From contig NZ_JAMRYX010000023.1 in NCBI RefSeq assembly GCF_024448135.1, positions 1-50,685 of the forward strand: a stretch of 50,685 nt of DNA, written 5' to 3'. Source of the DNA: Methylocystis suflitae (GTDB lineage Bacteria; Pseudomonadota; Alphaproteobacteria; Rhizobiales; Beijerinckiaceae). The notes beneath the pieces were generated by a model. It was not told the origin of the DNA. It searched no databases and was given only the letters and a program-made list of their open reading frames with translations. Below, piece after piece: positions 9,230 through 18,237 of this stretch; position 1 is the stretch's first letter, and the number at the start of each line of letters is the position of its first letter. The position numbers and the translations under genes are program-made.

Positions 9230-9571
9230 CTATTCTGCGGCGGTCGGCGCATAGTTTGGATTGGATTCGGTGAGAATCGCGTCGAAACCTTCGAATTCGG
9301 GACCGCCCAGATAGAGATCGCGGTTCTGACCAGCGTTTTTGTGAGCCTCGCGGAAATGTTCGGAATGCGTCCAATCGATGAAGTGCTGCCGAGTTTCCCA
9401 CAGCGCATGCGACGCATAGAGAATGTGGTCTTCGCGCTCGGGCCCCTTGAGCAGATGGAAGACGATGAAGCCGGGCCTTTCCTGAAGCCGCGACTGACGC
9501 GACCGCCAGACGTCCTCGAAGGCCTGTTCCTTTCCCTTGACGATTTTGAAGCGGTTCATCGCGACAAACAT
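9230..9571 (-). CDS. ABM-domain protein, heme-degrading monooxygenase-like
   Basis: A 113-residue protein of the antibiotic-biosynthesis-monooxygenase fold, the small ferredoxin-like dimer that includes IsdG/HmoA heme oxygenases. Features are M-F-V-A-M-N-R-F at the start, the motif W-R-S-R-Q-S near residue 22, RPGFIVFHLLKG in the second strand and the W-T-H-S-E-H-F helix. This pattern resembles HmoA-type heme monooxygenases that release iron from heme, but quinol monooxygenases share the fold. The ATG at 9571 has AGGAG just upstream. It is divergent from the metal ATPase, so iron or metal homeostasis is a plausible but unproven role. Confidence 0.75.
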   Translation of the reverse strand: MFVAMNRFKIVKGKEQAFEDVWRSRQSRLQERPGFIVFHLLKGPEREDHILYASHALWETRQHFIDWTHSEHFREAHKNAGQNRDLYLGGPEFEGFDAILTESNPNYAPTAAE

Positions 9572-9828
9572 GACTCGGCTCCTGTCATTGGCTTCGGCGG
9601 GTTCCGCCAGCGTTCTTAGCTAATCGTCCTCAGGGCGAAAGGCAAAGAACATGGTTGCAGCTAATGCGCTGTCGCGCGGTAGCGACTCCGCTAAGATCAC
9701 AACACATTTGTGGACCATGGCGCAAAACTGAGTTAGGAGCGAAATTTAGTGTCTGCGTGAAGGCAGAGTCGGAGATCGACGCCTCAGCCGCAGATCCGCG
9801 AACGCGCAAAGGAGCCTCGTCGCTGGCC

Positions 9829-11952
9829 ATGGCGTGTTTAGAAATTGTCCATGAGTTGGACAAGCGACTGCGTTTGCGGCTTTTGTCGAATGCGGACGAT
9901 TTCACGCAGACGGAAGTTGCGCTGCGACAGCTTCCCGGCGTCGTCTCTGTGCGCGCCAATCGCGCCTGCGCATCTTTGACGCTTGCGTATAATGGACAGC
10001 CCGAGGTCCGCGACTGTATTCTTGAAACCGCACGTCGAACGCCATCGATGGCCGCGGATGTCTGGCGACCTCCGCCAGCCGCTAACGCCAAGCGCGTGAC
10101 TCTCGCGGCCGGCGCAATCGCCGCTGCGCTTCTCCTTCCCGCGCCGCTCGCCGCAGCGATCACTTGGCTCAACATCGCGGGCGTGCTCGCGCGCGGCGTC
10201 CTTGCGGCGTCGCGCGGCAAGCTGAAGACCGACGTTCTTGATGCGCTCGCGATCGGCGTGCCGGCGGCGCGTCAGGAATATGTCACCGCCAGCGTGACCC
10301 GCTTCCTTCTCGCGCTGGCGGAGCATATCGAGGCGACCACCCTCCAGCAGTCAGACGAATTGCTGCGTTCGCTCCTGCGGCAGGCGCCTGGCGACGTCTG
10401 GGTGGAACGCCGGGACGGCGCACTCGCGCGCATGCCTTTCATGCAGCTGAAGGGCGGTGAGCGCGTCGTCATCGGCGCCGGCGAGACCATTCCGGTCGAC
10501 GGCCAGGTGGTGGCCGGCGACGCCTATGTCGATCAGTCCTCAGTGACCGGCGAAAGCCTTCCCATGCCGCGCGCGGTCGGAGATCAGGCGCTCGCGGGCA
10601 GCGTTGTCACCGACGGACGGCTCGTGGTCCAGGCTGAGCGCGTGGGCGAGGACACCACGACGGGACGCATTTCGCGCTATATCCAGGAGGCGCTCGACCG
10701 TCCGGCGGACATCCAGACTGTGTCCAGCGTCTTCGCGGATCGGCGCGTCGGCATTACGCTGATCACAGCTGCGATGGTGTTCGCGCTCACGCGCGACTGG
10801 CGCCGGATCGAATCCGTCTTCATGGTCGACTATTCCTGCGCCGTGAAGCTCGGCACGCCGATCGCGATCAAGTCGGCGATGTATCGGGCCGCGCATGAAG
10901 GCTGTCTGGTCAAGAGCGGAACGGCGATCGAAACGCTTGCCGGGGTCGACACGATCGTTTTCGATAAGACCGGCACGCTGACTCACAACATGCTCGAGGT
11001 CACGGACATTTGTCCGCTGGACCCCGGGATCGGCGAAGAGCGGGCGGCGGCCATGGTCGCTTCGCTCGGCGAACACACGAGCCATCCCATCGCGCGCGCC
11101 GTTGTCGGGCTCGCGCAGCAGCGCCGACTCGCCCATGTCCCGCATGAGGCCGTCAATTTCATTGTCGGCCATGGCGTGGAAGCGAATGTCGATGGACGTC
11201 GCATTCGGTTTGGCAGCCGGCATTATCTCGAAGACGACGCCCACATTTCATTCGCGGCCGCCCGCAAGACCGTGCGCGCGCTTCGAGAGCAAGGCAAATC
11301 GCTTCTCTATGTCGCCGCCGATGAGCGCCCAATTGCGGTCTTTGCATTGCGCGATCGATTGCGACCGGAGAGCGCGCGCACGGTTGCGCAGTTGCGCGCG
11401 TTGGGAGTCAAGCGCCTCGTGATGATCACGGGCGATCGCCAGGCGCCGTCGCTGGCTTTCGCGGAGACGCTTGGCATCGATGCGGTGCATTACCAACAGC
11501 AGCCGGAAGACAAGGCCAATATCATCGCGGCGCTCAAACGGGAGGGCCGCCGCGTCGCTTATATCGGCGATGGCGTGAACGACGGTCCTGCATTGATGGC
11601 GGCGGATGTCGGCATCTCAATGCCGCGCGCCGCCGACATTGCCCGAGCCACCGCCGACATTGTGTTGCTGGAAGACAGACTGGATTCCGTCGCCACGATA
11701 CTCGCGGTCGCTCAAGAGGCGATGCGCTTGATCCACTCGAACTTCCGATTCGCGGTTGGCGTGAATTCGGCGATTCTGGCCGCCGCGGCGTTCGGCCGTC
11801 TTTCTCCTCTCGCCGCCGCCACGCTGCACAATGGGACGACGATCGCCGTCCTGCTGCGCGCCCTGCTGAGCGGACGCGCGCATCGTTCCGTCACGGACAA
11901 AATCCCACGCGATTCAGTCGCGCTCGAGCATAGCCGGGCGCAGGAACAATAG
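9829..11952 (+). CDS. P1B-type metal-transporting ATPase with an atypical TM motif
   Basis: An inner-membrane cation pump. It has the actuator motif TGES (about residue 240), the phosphorylation motif DKTGTLT (about 378), the P1B-type HP dipeptide (SHPIARAVV) and the hinge GDGVND (about 579). The N-terminal 80 residues resemble a degenerate heavy-metal-associated fold without a CxxC site. The ion-binding helix reads D-Y-S-C-A-V-K-L-G-T-P rather than CPC, CPH or SPC, so the metal is not predictable; Mn, Fe or Zn/Co are candidates. The start is uncertain: the frame is open to 9655 (TTG), with GTG at 9757 and ATG at 9829. I chose 9829, where the conserved domain begins and an AAAGGAG precedes at some distance. 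The segment 9640-9750 looks like a promoter region. Confidence 0.85.
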   Translation: MACLEIVHELDKRLRLRLLSNADDFTQTEVALRQLPGVVSVRANRACASLTLAYNGQPEVRDCILETARRTPSMAADVWRPPPAANAKRVTLAAGAIAAALLLPAPLAAAITWLNIAGVLARGVLAASRGKLKTDVLDALAIGVPAARQEYVTASVTRFLLALAEHIEATTLQQSDELLRSLLRQAPGDVWVERRDGALARMPFMQLKGGERVVIGAGETIPVDGQVVAGDAYVDQSSVTGESLPMPRAVGDQALAGSVVTDGRLVVQAERVGEDTTTGRISRYIQEALDRPADIQTVSSVFADRRVGITLITAAMVFALTRDWRRIESVFMVDYSCAVKLGTPIAIKSAMYRAAHEGCLVKSGTAIETLAGVDTIVFDKTGTLTHNMLEVTDICPLDPGIGEERAAAMVASLGEHTSHPIARAVVGLAQQRRLAHVPHEAVNFIVGHGVEANVDGRRIRFGSRHYLEDDAHISFAAARKTVRALREQGKSLLYVAADERPIAVFALRDRLRPESARTVAQLRALGVKRLVMITGDRQAPSLAFAETLGIDAVHYQQQPEDKANIIAALKREGRRVAYIGDGVNDGPALMAADVGISMPRAADIARATADIVLLEDRLDSVATILAVAQEAMRLIHSNFRFAVGVNSAILAAAAFGRLSPLAAATLHNGTTIAVLLRALLSGRAHRSVTDKIPRDSVALEHSRAQEQ

Positions 11953-12084
11953 CAGCACTCCTTCAGCTCGGCGATCGCCTCGGACCAGTCTGCGGCGAGA
12001 TCGGAGTCTGCTGACTTCGGCGCCGCACGGTGACTGCGGGCGGGTCGCTTTGTTTACAACTTAAGCAATAAAGCACTAGCTACT

Positions 12085-12112
12085 TTGGAATGAGAATAAA
12101 TACAAGTAATAT
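12085..12112 (+). promoter_or_regulatory. Predicted promoter of the siderophore operon with a Fur-box-like spacer
   Basis: The -35-like TTGGAA (12085-12090) and -10-like TAATAT (12107-12112) are separated by 16 bases. The spacer contains TGAGAATAAATACAA (12091-12105), which matches 10 of 14 defined positions of the 7-1-7 Fur consensus TGATAATNATTATCA. It sits in an AT-rich island within 290 noncoding bases upstream of the TonB receptor. A Fur-type repressor bound here would block the promoter when iron is plentiful. Alphaproteobacteria may use RirA or Irr instead, so the regulator is an inference. Confidence 0.5.
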
Positions 12113-12244
12113 ATGGTACATATGTCACATCGCCTTTAAAATACTTCCGAAATGACGGTTACATAATTGACGGAAAAAAAATATTCGAGCTATGTGCAGC
12201 ATACAAAGCGGGGCGTCGCGCTGCACAATAGTAGAGGCGGAAGA

Positions 12245-14671
12245 ATGACTAAGAAACATTCCAGATTTTCCGGCCTGGACATCTCGACGATCGGGAAAAA
12301 ATCCCTGCTTGTATGTAGTCTCGGCGCGCCGGTCGTGATCGCGCTCGAAGCCGCATCGGCCCTGGCGCAGAACGGCTCGCAAACATTGCCTCCGGTGACC
12401 GTGGACGCGCCGCGCGAAAAGCCGCAAGCCAAACCGCAGCAACAAACGCGCCCAGTGTCGTCGAGCGCACGGGCGAGCAGCGTTCATCCGAGCGGCCCGA
12501 GACCGCACGTGGCTTCGACGCCGCACGGTGCGACTTCCGCCGCCCCGCAGGTGGGTCCTGCGCTGCTCGGCGCAACCGGCGTTGCGCCGTCTCCGCCAAC
12601 GGGCGAAATCGGCAATCTTCCGCCCGCCTATGCCGGAGGCGAGGTCGCTCGCGGCGCCCGGCTCGGCATGCTCGGCAATCGCGATTTCATGGATACGCCG
12701 TTCAATGTGACGAGCTACACGTCGGCGTTAATTCAGAACCAGCAGGCGCGCACCTTGCAACAGGTCCTGGAGAACGACCCGTCGGTTCGCATGCAGACGT
12801 CGGCAGGACACATTCGCGAGAATTTCAGAATTCGCGGCTTTCCCGTACTTGGCAGCGAGCTGGCGCTGAATGGTATGTACGGGCTTGCGCCCGACGGGCA
12901 CGTGGCGACCGAATTCCTGGAGCGCGTCGAAGTGCTCAAGGGGCCGGGCGCGCTGCTCAACGGCATGGCGCCGTTCGGCGCGGTCGGCGGCTCGATTAAT
13001 CTTGTCACCAAACATGCGGGCGATGCGCCGATCACCAGCGTCAGCAGCGACTACACATCCAGTTCTCAGTTCGGCACGCATATCGACGTCGGTCGGCGCG
13101 GCGGCGATCACAATCAGTTCGGCGTTCGCTACAACGGCGTTTATCGCAGCGGGGGGACCGCGCTCGACGAGCAGTGGAAAGTGCGCGGCCTGAACGCGCT
13201 GGCGCTCGATTTCCGGGAGGAGCGCGTCAGGCTGTCGATTGACGCCTATCACAGCCAGGAAATCTTCAAGAACGGCAGCGCGTTCATGGCGAGCTTCAGC
13301 GGCATTGGGGTGGCGGCTGCGCCAAGCGCAACCAAGAATCTGTTTATCGGTTCCAACGCCCGCTTCGAGAACGCGGCGGTCATGGCGCGCGGCGAGCTCG
13401 ACATTGCGGAGAATGTCACCGTTTTCGCCGGCATCGGCTTTTTGGACAGCCGAAACTTCGGCTTCACAAATGGAACCCAGGCGCAAGGCGTCAATCTGCT
13501 CGGCAACTACTCCAAAGCCCGAATCGTCAATCTGCGCGGCTATACCAATTCGCTGTCGACGCAGGGCGGCATTCGCGGCCAGTTGGACACGGGACCGCTG
13601 CGCCATCAATTCGTGCTGAGCGCTTCGGCGCTGAAACTCAGCAGCAGTTCCGAATTTGGAGCTGTCTCGCCATACAGCTCCAACATTTATGTGCCCGTCG
13701 TGCCGCCTCAGGCGCCGCCGCCGCCGGTCATTCCGAACACGGCGTTCCGTCTCGGGCAGCCGTATTTCGCAACCGATCCGAGAAAGACCGGAGAAAACTA
13801 TCTCGCGAGCCTCGCCTTCGCCGACACCATCTCGGCCTTCGACGAACGCATTCAGCTCATCGGCGGCCTGCGCAGCCAGCGGGTGATGACCAAGACGTTC
13901 CAGGCCAATACGGGCATCGAGACGAACGCCTATGACAGCCATCGTCTCTCGCCGGCCTTCGCGCTGATCGTCAAGCCATTCGACAATCGGCTGTCGCTTT
14001 ACGCCAACTATATCGAGGGCCTCAGTCAGGGGTTACGAGTCACCAATCCCTCCGCAACCAATTACAATGAGACGTACCCGCCCTTCGTCTCCAAGCAGAT
14101 CGAGACTGGCGCGAAGCTCGATTTGGGCATTCTCGCGAATACTCTGAGCTTCTACGAGATCACTCAACCGACTCTTTCGACTGTGACGACGGGCGGCCTG
14201 CTCAGTTACAAGCCCGTCCAGCAACGCAACCAGGGCATCGAGTGGAACGTCTTCGGCGAGCCGATCCCGGGCGTCCGCGTGCTCGGCGGCGTCTCCTACA
14301 TGATCGGCGTCATCACTCAGAGCGCGGACGGAAAGACCACCGGAAAGAACGCCTTCGGCATTCCAAGATGGCAGGCGAACCTCTATGGCGAATGGGATCT
14401 TCCTTATCTGGTCGGGGTGACCGTGGAAGGCCGCGTCATCTATACGAGCGCCCTCTACGTCGACTCGTTGAACTATTACCGAATCCCTGAATGGGCGCGC
14501 TTCGACGCGGGGCTTCGCTATGCGACGAACATATACGGCGTGGATATGACGCTGCGGGCGAATGTGAACAATCTGTTCGATCACAGCTATTGGTCTGGAG
14601 CGTATAACGACGGTTTCGCCACGCTCGACGCGCCGCGCACCGTCCTCCTGTCGACGACGTTCAAGTTCTAA
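12245..14671 (+). CDS. TonB-dependent siderophore receptor
   Basis: An outer-membrane receptor of about 808 residues for ferric siderophore uptake. The ATG at 12245 follows GAGGCGGAAG. An N-terminal signal sequence with a hydrophobic core (about 22-38) ends near A-L-A-Q-N. A Pro/Ser-rich linker (about 60-110) is followed by the plug domain, with the motifs FRIRGFP and VEVLKGPGALLNG and the following G-G-S-I-N-L-V-T-K typical of the FhuA/FecA-type siderophore group. The 22-strand barrel ends with aromatic Phe (TTFKF), the usual BAM recognition signal. It is the first gene of the operon, so its ligand is most likely the siderophore made by the genes downstream. No FecR-interacting signalling extension is seen. 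Confidence 0.93.
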   Translation: MTKKHSRFSGLDISTIGKKSLLVCSLGAPVVIALEAASALAQNGSQTLPPVTVDAPREKPQAKPQQQTRPVSSSARASSVHPSGPRPHVASTPHGATSAAPQVGPALLGATGVAPSPPTGEIGNLPPAYAGGEVARGARLGMLGNRDFMDTPFNVTSYTSALIQNQQARTLQQVLENDPSVRMQTSAGHIRENFRIRGFPVLGSELALNGMYGLAPDGHVATEFLERVEVLKGPGALLNGMAPFGAVGGSINLVTKHAGDAPITSVSSDYTSSSQFGTHIDVGRRGGDHNQFGVRYNGVYRSGGTALDEQWKVRGLNALALDFREERVRLSIDAYHSQEIFKNGSAFMASFSGIGVAAAPSATKNLFIGSNARFENAAVMARGELDIAENVTVFAGIGFLDSRNFGFTNGTQAQGVNLLGNYSKARIVNLRGYTNSLSTQGGIRGQLDTGPLRHQFVLSASALKLSSSSEFGAVSPYSSNIYVPVVPPQAPPPPVIPNTAFRLGQPYFATDPRKTGENYLASLAFADTISAFDERIQLIGGLRSQRVMTKTFQANTGIETNAYDSHRLSPAFALIVKPFDNRLSLYANYIEGLSQGLRVTNPSATNYNETYPPFVSKQIETGAKLDLGILANTLSFYEITQPTLSTVTTGGLLSYKPVQQRNQGIEWNVFGEPIPGVRVLGGVSYMIGVITQSADGKTTGKNAFGIPRWQANLYGEWDLPYLVGVTVEGRVIYTSALYVDSLNYYRIPEWARFDAGLRYATNIYGVDMTLRANVNNLFDHSYWSGAYNDGFATLDAPRTVLLSTTFKF

Positions 14672-14687
14672 GGCTAGGGAGCGGACG

Positions 14688-14975
14688 TTGAACCTCTCGC
14701 CCGAAGCCCTTCAATTCGGATCCTCCATCGCAGTCGCGATGGGCGCCGCCAGTCTCTATCTCGGCGCGCAGAACCAGTGCTGGCTGTCGCGGCCGCTGCC
14801 TGGGTTGTGGAGCGGCGTCGCTGGCGCGGCGCTGCTGCTTCTCGGCGTTTTTCTGTGGAGTCAGACGGTTCAGCTTACAACTGCGATTTTCGGGACGCTC
14901 GCCCTGGTCATGCTTCTGTTCATTGCTTTCCCGTGCCTGGGGGCGCTGCGAACCTTCATCAGGAAGGCGCCATGA
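14688..14975 (+). CDS. Small inner-membrane protein, DUF3325-like
   Basis: A 95-residue protein with about three hydrophobic helices (about 8-25, 37-56 and 62-85). The motif L-Y-L-G-A-Q-N-Q near residue 24 and the Arg/Pro-containing loop resemble DUF3325 proteins, which are found beside PepSY membrane proteins in siderophore uptake operons. The start at 14688 is TTG (the codons read TTG-AAC-CTC), preceded by a GGGAGCGG sequence. Its stop overlaps the next start (ATGA). The role is unknown; it is probably an accessory of the PepSY reductase. Confidence 0.65.
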   Translation: MNLSPEALQFGSSIAVAMGAASLYLGAQNQCWLSRPLPGLWSGVAGAALLLLGVFLWSQTVQLTTAIFGTLALVMLLFIAFPCLGALRTFIRKAP

Positions 14976-15256
14976 GTCAGATCCGACGCGATTGGGTCAG
15001 CAAAACATCGGCCGGCGCCATTTTGGGCTTCAGCCTCGCGATCGCGCTTGCGGGCCTCTTTGCATGGCTCAGTCCCGGCGGACTGGCGACTCCAAATAAA
15101 TTTCAGCTCGTGATGTGGCTTGTCGCGCCAATCTGGCTGACGACGCTGAGTCTGTGTTTCCTCTTTTCGAGCGGTATGCGCGCCTGGCTCTGGCTGGGCG
15201 GCGTGAATCTATTGGCATACGCCGGCCTGATCGCCTGTCGCCTTCTCCTTCGCTAA
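14972..15256 (+). CDS. Small inner-membrane protein, DUF3649-like
   Basis: A 94-residue protein with about three membrane helices (about 13-34, 44-64 and 69-90). Its pattern (a short basic N-terminus, G-A-I-L-G-F, a helix, then a W-L-V-A-P-I-W helix) resembles DUF3649 iron-uptake accessory proteins, which accompany TonB receptors and PepSY proteins. The start overlaps the preceding stop by four bases and the next gene follows after 15 bases, so it is part of the operon. The assignment rests on context as much as sequence. Confidence 0.65.
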   Translation: MSQIRRDWVSKTSAGAILGFSLAIALAGLFAWLSPGGLATPNKFQLVMWLVAPIWLTTLSLCFLFSSGMRAWLWLGGVNLLAYAGLIACRLLLR

Positions 15257-15271
15257 TCGGGACAACGCACG

Positions 15272-16873
15272 ATGCGCAGCGACGTTGTTCGACTCTATAA
15301 GGTTGTTCATACGTGGACAGGCATCACCGCTGGGATGTTTCTGTTCATCGCCTTCTATGCCGGCTCCATCACGGTGTTCGCCGAGCCGCTCGCGCGCTGG
15401 GTTTCATCCCCCGCGCCTGTCCGCCTCACCGCGCTAGATCGATCGGATGATCTGATCGCGCACACGCTTGCCGCTCGGCCTGACGCAGCCAAGGAATTCA
15501 CGCTCTATTTGGGCGAAACCGAAGATCTTTGGGCGCGCCTCACATGGCGGAAAGGCAAGGACGATAAGGCGCCATGGTCGGCGGAGCTCTCTTCCGAGGG
15601 CGACTTGCGCCTGGTGCAGTCATATCGCTCGAGTCTTGCCGATTTCGTCGACAATATTCACCGAACCGCTGGCATTCCAGGCGCAAATGACATCGGCGAG
15701 ACCATCATGGGCGTCGTGAGCGCCGTTTATGCCGTCGCGCTTGTGTCGGGTTTGATCATCGTTCTGCCTTCGCTCGTTAAGGATCTATTCGCTCTGCGGA
15801 TAGGCCCCAATCTCAAGCGCATGTGGCTCGACGCGCATAACGTCGTAGGCGTCGTTAGCCTGCCGTTCCACATCGTCATCGCGCTGAGCGCGGTCGTTTT
15901 CTGCCTGCACGAGCCCCTGTACGACGCGCTTGACTACGTCGTCTATGACGGCCGTCTGAAGTCGGTCATGGCTGCGAGCAATCCCTTCAACTCTGTCAAG
16001 AAGGACGAACGCCCCGCGCCCATGCTGCCCGTCAACACGCTCCTTGAGCGGGTGAAGGCGGCGTCCCCGAGTTTCGTCCCCACCGAGATGCGTTACCGAA
16101 ACGCTGGGCATCGTGGCGCCTCGGTTCAGATTTGGGGCTATGACACGCGCTACATGACGAGAGGGAAGGGGTTTGCGGTCATCAGTCCGGTCACCGGAGA
16201 GATCGCCAACACAGACTATCTTCCCGGCAAAGAGGGAACTTGGACGGGCCTCGTGGCGATTTTTTTCGCCCTGCATTTCGCCACCTTCGGCGGCGATGTG
16301 GTGCGCGTCTGCTATTTTCTGCTCGGCATTGCGGGCGCCTTCCTTTTCTATTCTGGTAATTTGCTTTGGATTGAATCTCGTCGGCGAACTGAACGGCGAA
16401 ACGGCGGGCCTGTAATTCAGAAGACTTCGACGCGGCTGATGTCCGCCGCCACAGTCGGCGTTTGTCTCGGCGCGATCTGCGCGATCTCCCTCACGATCGT
16501 GGCGGCGAAATGGTTGGACGGCCGCGTCGCGAACATCGATGTGTGGCACAATGGCGTTTATTACGCCGTGTTCCTTGCGAGCGTCCTTTGGTCGTTCCTC
16601 AGAGGAGCGGCCGCAGCCAGCGTCGAGCTTCTCTGGCTTGCCGCGATCGCCGCCGCCGCAATTCCTTTCACCTCACTGATCGGTTGGGCATCGCCTGCGC
16701 TCGGCATGCAGGGTTCGGCGAGCATGGCCGCGCTCGGCGTCGACCTCGTCGCGCTTTTCGGCGCCTTATGCTTCGTCTGGATGGCGCGCTCTGCGGCCCA
16801 TCGCGTGGAATATGGGCCCGCTGACAGCGTTTGGGCCGCGTCCCACCGGCAATTGCAGGAGGCGACGCGATGA
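15272..16873 (+). CDS. PepSY-associated transmembrane protein (siderophore iron reductase-like)
   Basis: A 533-residue inner-membrane protein. The first helix (about 12-37) has the hallmark LYKVVHTWTG-I-T-A-G of the PepSY_TM family, followed by a periplasmic domain, helices near 145-165, 190-215 and 335-360, and further C-terminal helices. Histidines in the helices (V-H-T-W, D-A-H-N-V-V-G, F-H-I-V-I, F-A-L-H-F) are candidate heme ligands. Family members PiuB and FoxB take part in reductive release of iron from siderophores at the inner membrane or periplasm. With its two small neighbours it forms the usual receptor-linked set and may replace an ABC permease, none of which is present here. Confidence 0.85.
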   Translation: MRSDVVRLYKVVHTWTGITAGMFLFIAFYAGSITVFAEPLARWVSSPAPVRLTALDRSDDLIAHTLAARPDAAKEFTLYLGETEDLWARLTWRKGKDDKAPWSAELSSEGDLRLVQSYRSSLADFVDNIHRTAGIPGANDIGETIMGVVSAVYAVALVSGLIIVLPSLVKDLFALRIGPNLKRMWLDAHNVVGVVSLPFHIVIALSAVVFCLHEPLYDALDYVVYDGRLKSVMAASNPFNSVKKDERPAPMLPVNTLLERVKAASPSFVPTEMRYRNAGHRGASVQIWGYDTRYMTRGKGFAVISPVTGEIANTDYLPGKEGTWTGLVAIFFALHFATFGGDVVRVCYFLLGIAGAFLFYSGNLLWIESRRRTERRNGGPVIQKTSTRLMSAATVGVCLGAICAISLTIVAAKWLDGRVANIDVWHNGVYYAVFLASVLWSFLRGAAAASVELLWLAAIAAAAIPFTSLIGWASPALGMQGSASMAALGVDLVALFGALCFVWMARSAAHRVEYGPADSVWAASHRQLQEATR

Positions 16874-18234
16874 CGACGGCTTGCGAGCAATTGTTGGTAG
16901 GTCGCTTCGGCCAAGATGTGGGTTCCAATCGTTGGTGGCGTCGAATCGCCATCGAAGGCTGTCCTATTGTTCAGGCGATAGGCGGGGACCGGGCGCGCGT
17001 CTTGTTCTTGTGGCGTGACCCTGAAGGCGATGCGACGACCTCAAGAACTCGATGCGTCTATATCGATATCTGCTCAGTCACTGATCATCATAGCAATGAA
17101 CCTGCCTCCTTGGAGCGGATCGCCGGAACGGATGTCTGGCATTGGTCCTTCGAGGTAGAGGCTGAATGGCGTGGAAGTTATTGCTTCATTCCTGTCGACG
17201 ACGACCACCTCCATGGCGCGCGCGGCGCTGACGGCGGCATCACACTGAAGGATTGGTGGCGTTCGGCGCTGAAGTTCGCGCAGACCGATCCGCTGAACCC
17301 CAACCTCTGCCATGTCGGCCTGCGCGGACAGCCGCTATCCGCCGCACACCTTCCACAGGCGCCAATGCAAACGGCATGGCGAGATGTCGACCGCAACAGC
17401 CGCCTCGCGGCCGATCAGAGCCGCCTCCATCAAATGGAATGGAACAGCGCTCAGCTGCGCAACAGCCGCCGTATTTGGATATATCGCACGGGCGTGACGC
17501 CTAAAGAAGGAAGGCTTCCTCTCGTCGTGCTGCTGGACGGCCAATATTGGGCCGAAGCCATGCCGATCTTCTCAGCCCTGGACCATGCCACGCACGCCGA
17601 CTTGCTCCCGCCCAGCGTCTATGTGCTCATCGATTCGCTCAACGCGGACATGCGTCGTCGCGAGCTCGCGTGTGACGAGGCCTTTCTGGAAGCCGTTCAG
17701 CAGGAGCTTTTGCCAGTAGTGGCAGGCCTCGCGCCGTGCGGCCGCGATCCACGCAAAACCGTCATCGCAGGACAGAGCTTTGGCGGACTCGCGGCGCTTT
17801 TCGCCGGACTTCGCGCGCCAGAATGCTTTGGTTGCGTGCTCAGCCAATCTGGCTCGTTCTGGTGGCCGGGAGCATATGCGCGGGAGGAGCTGCGGCCGCA
17901 CGTTCCCGATACTCGCGGTCATGCGCGAGACGTCGTCGCCGATTTGATCGAGAGCAGCAAGAGCGGCGCTTCCCGTCTTCGCGTCTTTCTTGAGGCTGGA
18001 AGCTTTGAGAAAGTCATTCGTGTCGCCAGCGACCGCGTTCATCGGACTCTCCTCGATGCAGGGCACGACGCCCACTATCGCGTCTATTCGGGCGGGCACG
18101 ATCCGCTCTGCTGGCGCGGCGGGTTGATTGACGGATTGTCCGTTCTGCTCGCTGACCATCGCGCCGCGCCAGTTGGCGCTACGGCGTCTCGCTCGGACGC
18201 CTCAAGATTAGCAACTACAAACGCGACGGAGTGA
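16870..18234 (+). CDS. fes: Enterochelin esterase-like protein (Fes family)
   Basis: An esterase of 454 residues that should hydrolyse the ester backbone of the catecholate siderophore so that iron can be reduced and released. It has an N-terminal Fes-type beta domain (about 1-170) with W-R-D-P-E-G-D, then an alpha/beta hydrolase of the esterase D group with the nucleophile elbow G-Q-S-F-G-G (about 300) and a C-terminal His in Y-S-G-G-H-D. There is no signal peptide, so it is cytoplasmic like Fes. Its start overlaps the PepSY stop (ATGA), and the MbtH gene follows after 3 bases. A Fes-type enzyme argues that the product contains serine ester bonds. Confidence 0.88.
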   Translation: MTTACEQLLVGRFGQDVGSNRWWRRIAIEGCPIVQAIGGDRARVLFLWRDPEGDATTSRTRCVYIDICSVTDHHSNEPASLERIAGTDVWHWSFEVEAEWRGSYCFIPVDDDHLHGARGADGGITLKDWWRSALKFAQTDPLNPNLCHVGLRGQPLSAAHLPQAPMQTAWRDVDRNSRLAADQSRLHQMEWNSAQLRNSRRIWIYRTGVTPKEGRLPLVVLLDGQYWAEAMPIFSALDHATHADLLPPSVYVLIDSLNADMRRRELACDEAFLEAVQQELLPVVAGLAPCGRDPRKTVIAGQSFGGLAALFAGLRAPECFGCVLSQSGSFWWPGAYAREELRPHVPDTRGHARDVVADLIESSKSGASRLRVFLEAGSFEKVIRVASDRVHRTLLDAGHDAHYRVYSGGHDPLCWRGGLIDGLSVLLADHRAAPVGATASRSDASRLATTNATE

Positions 18235-18237
18235 AGT

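Noticed and set aside
12728-13942. A 404-codon minus-strand frame inside the receptor gene
   Set aside because: It lies wholly within the TonB receptor and has no family features; GC-rich DNA leaves long shadow frames.
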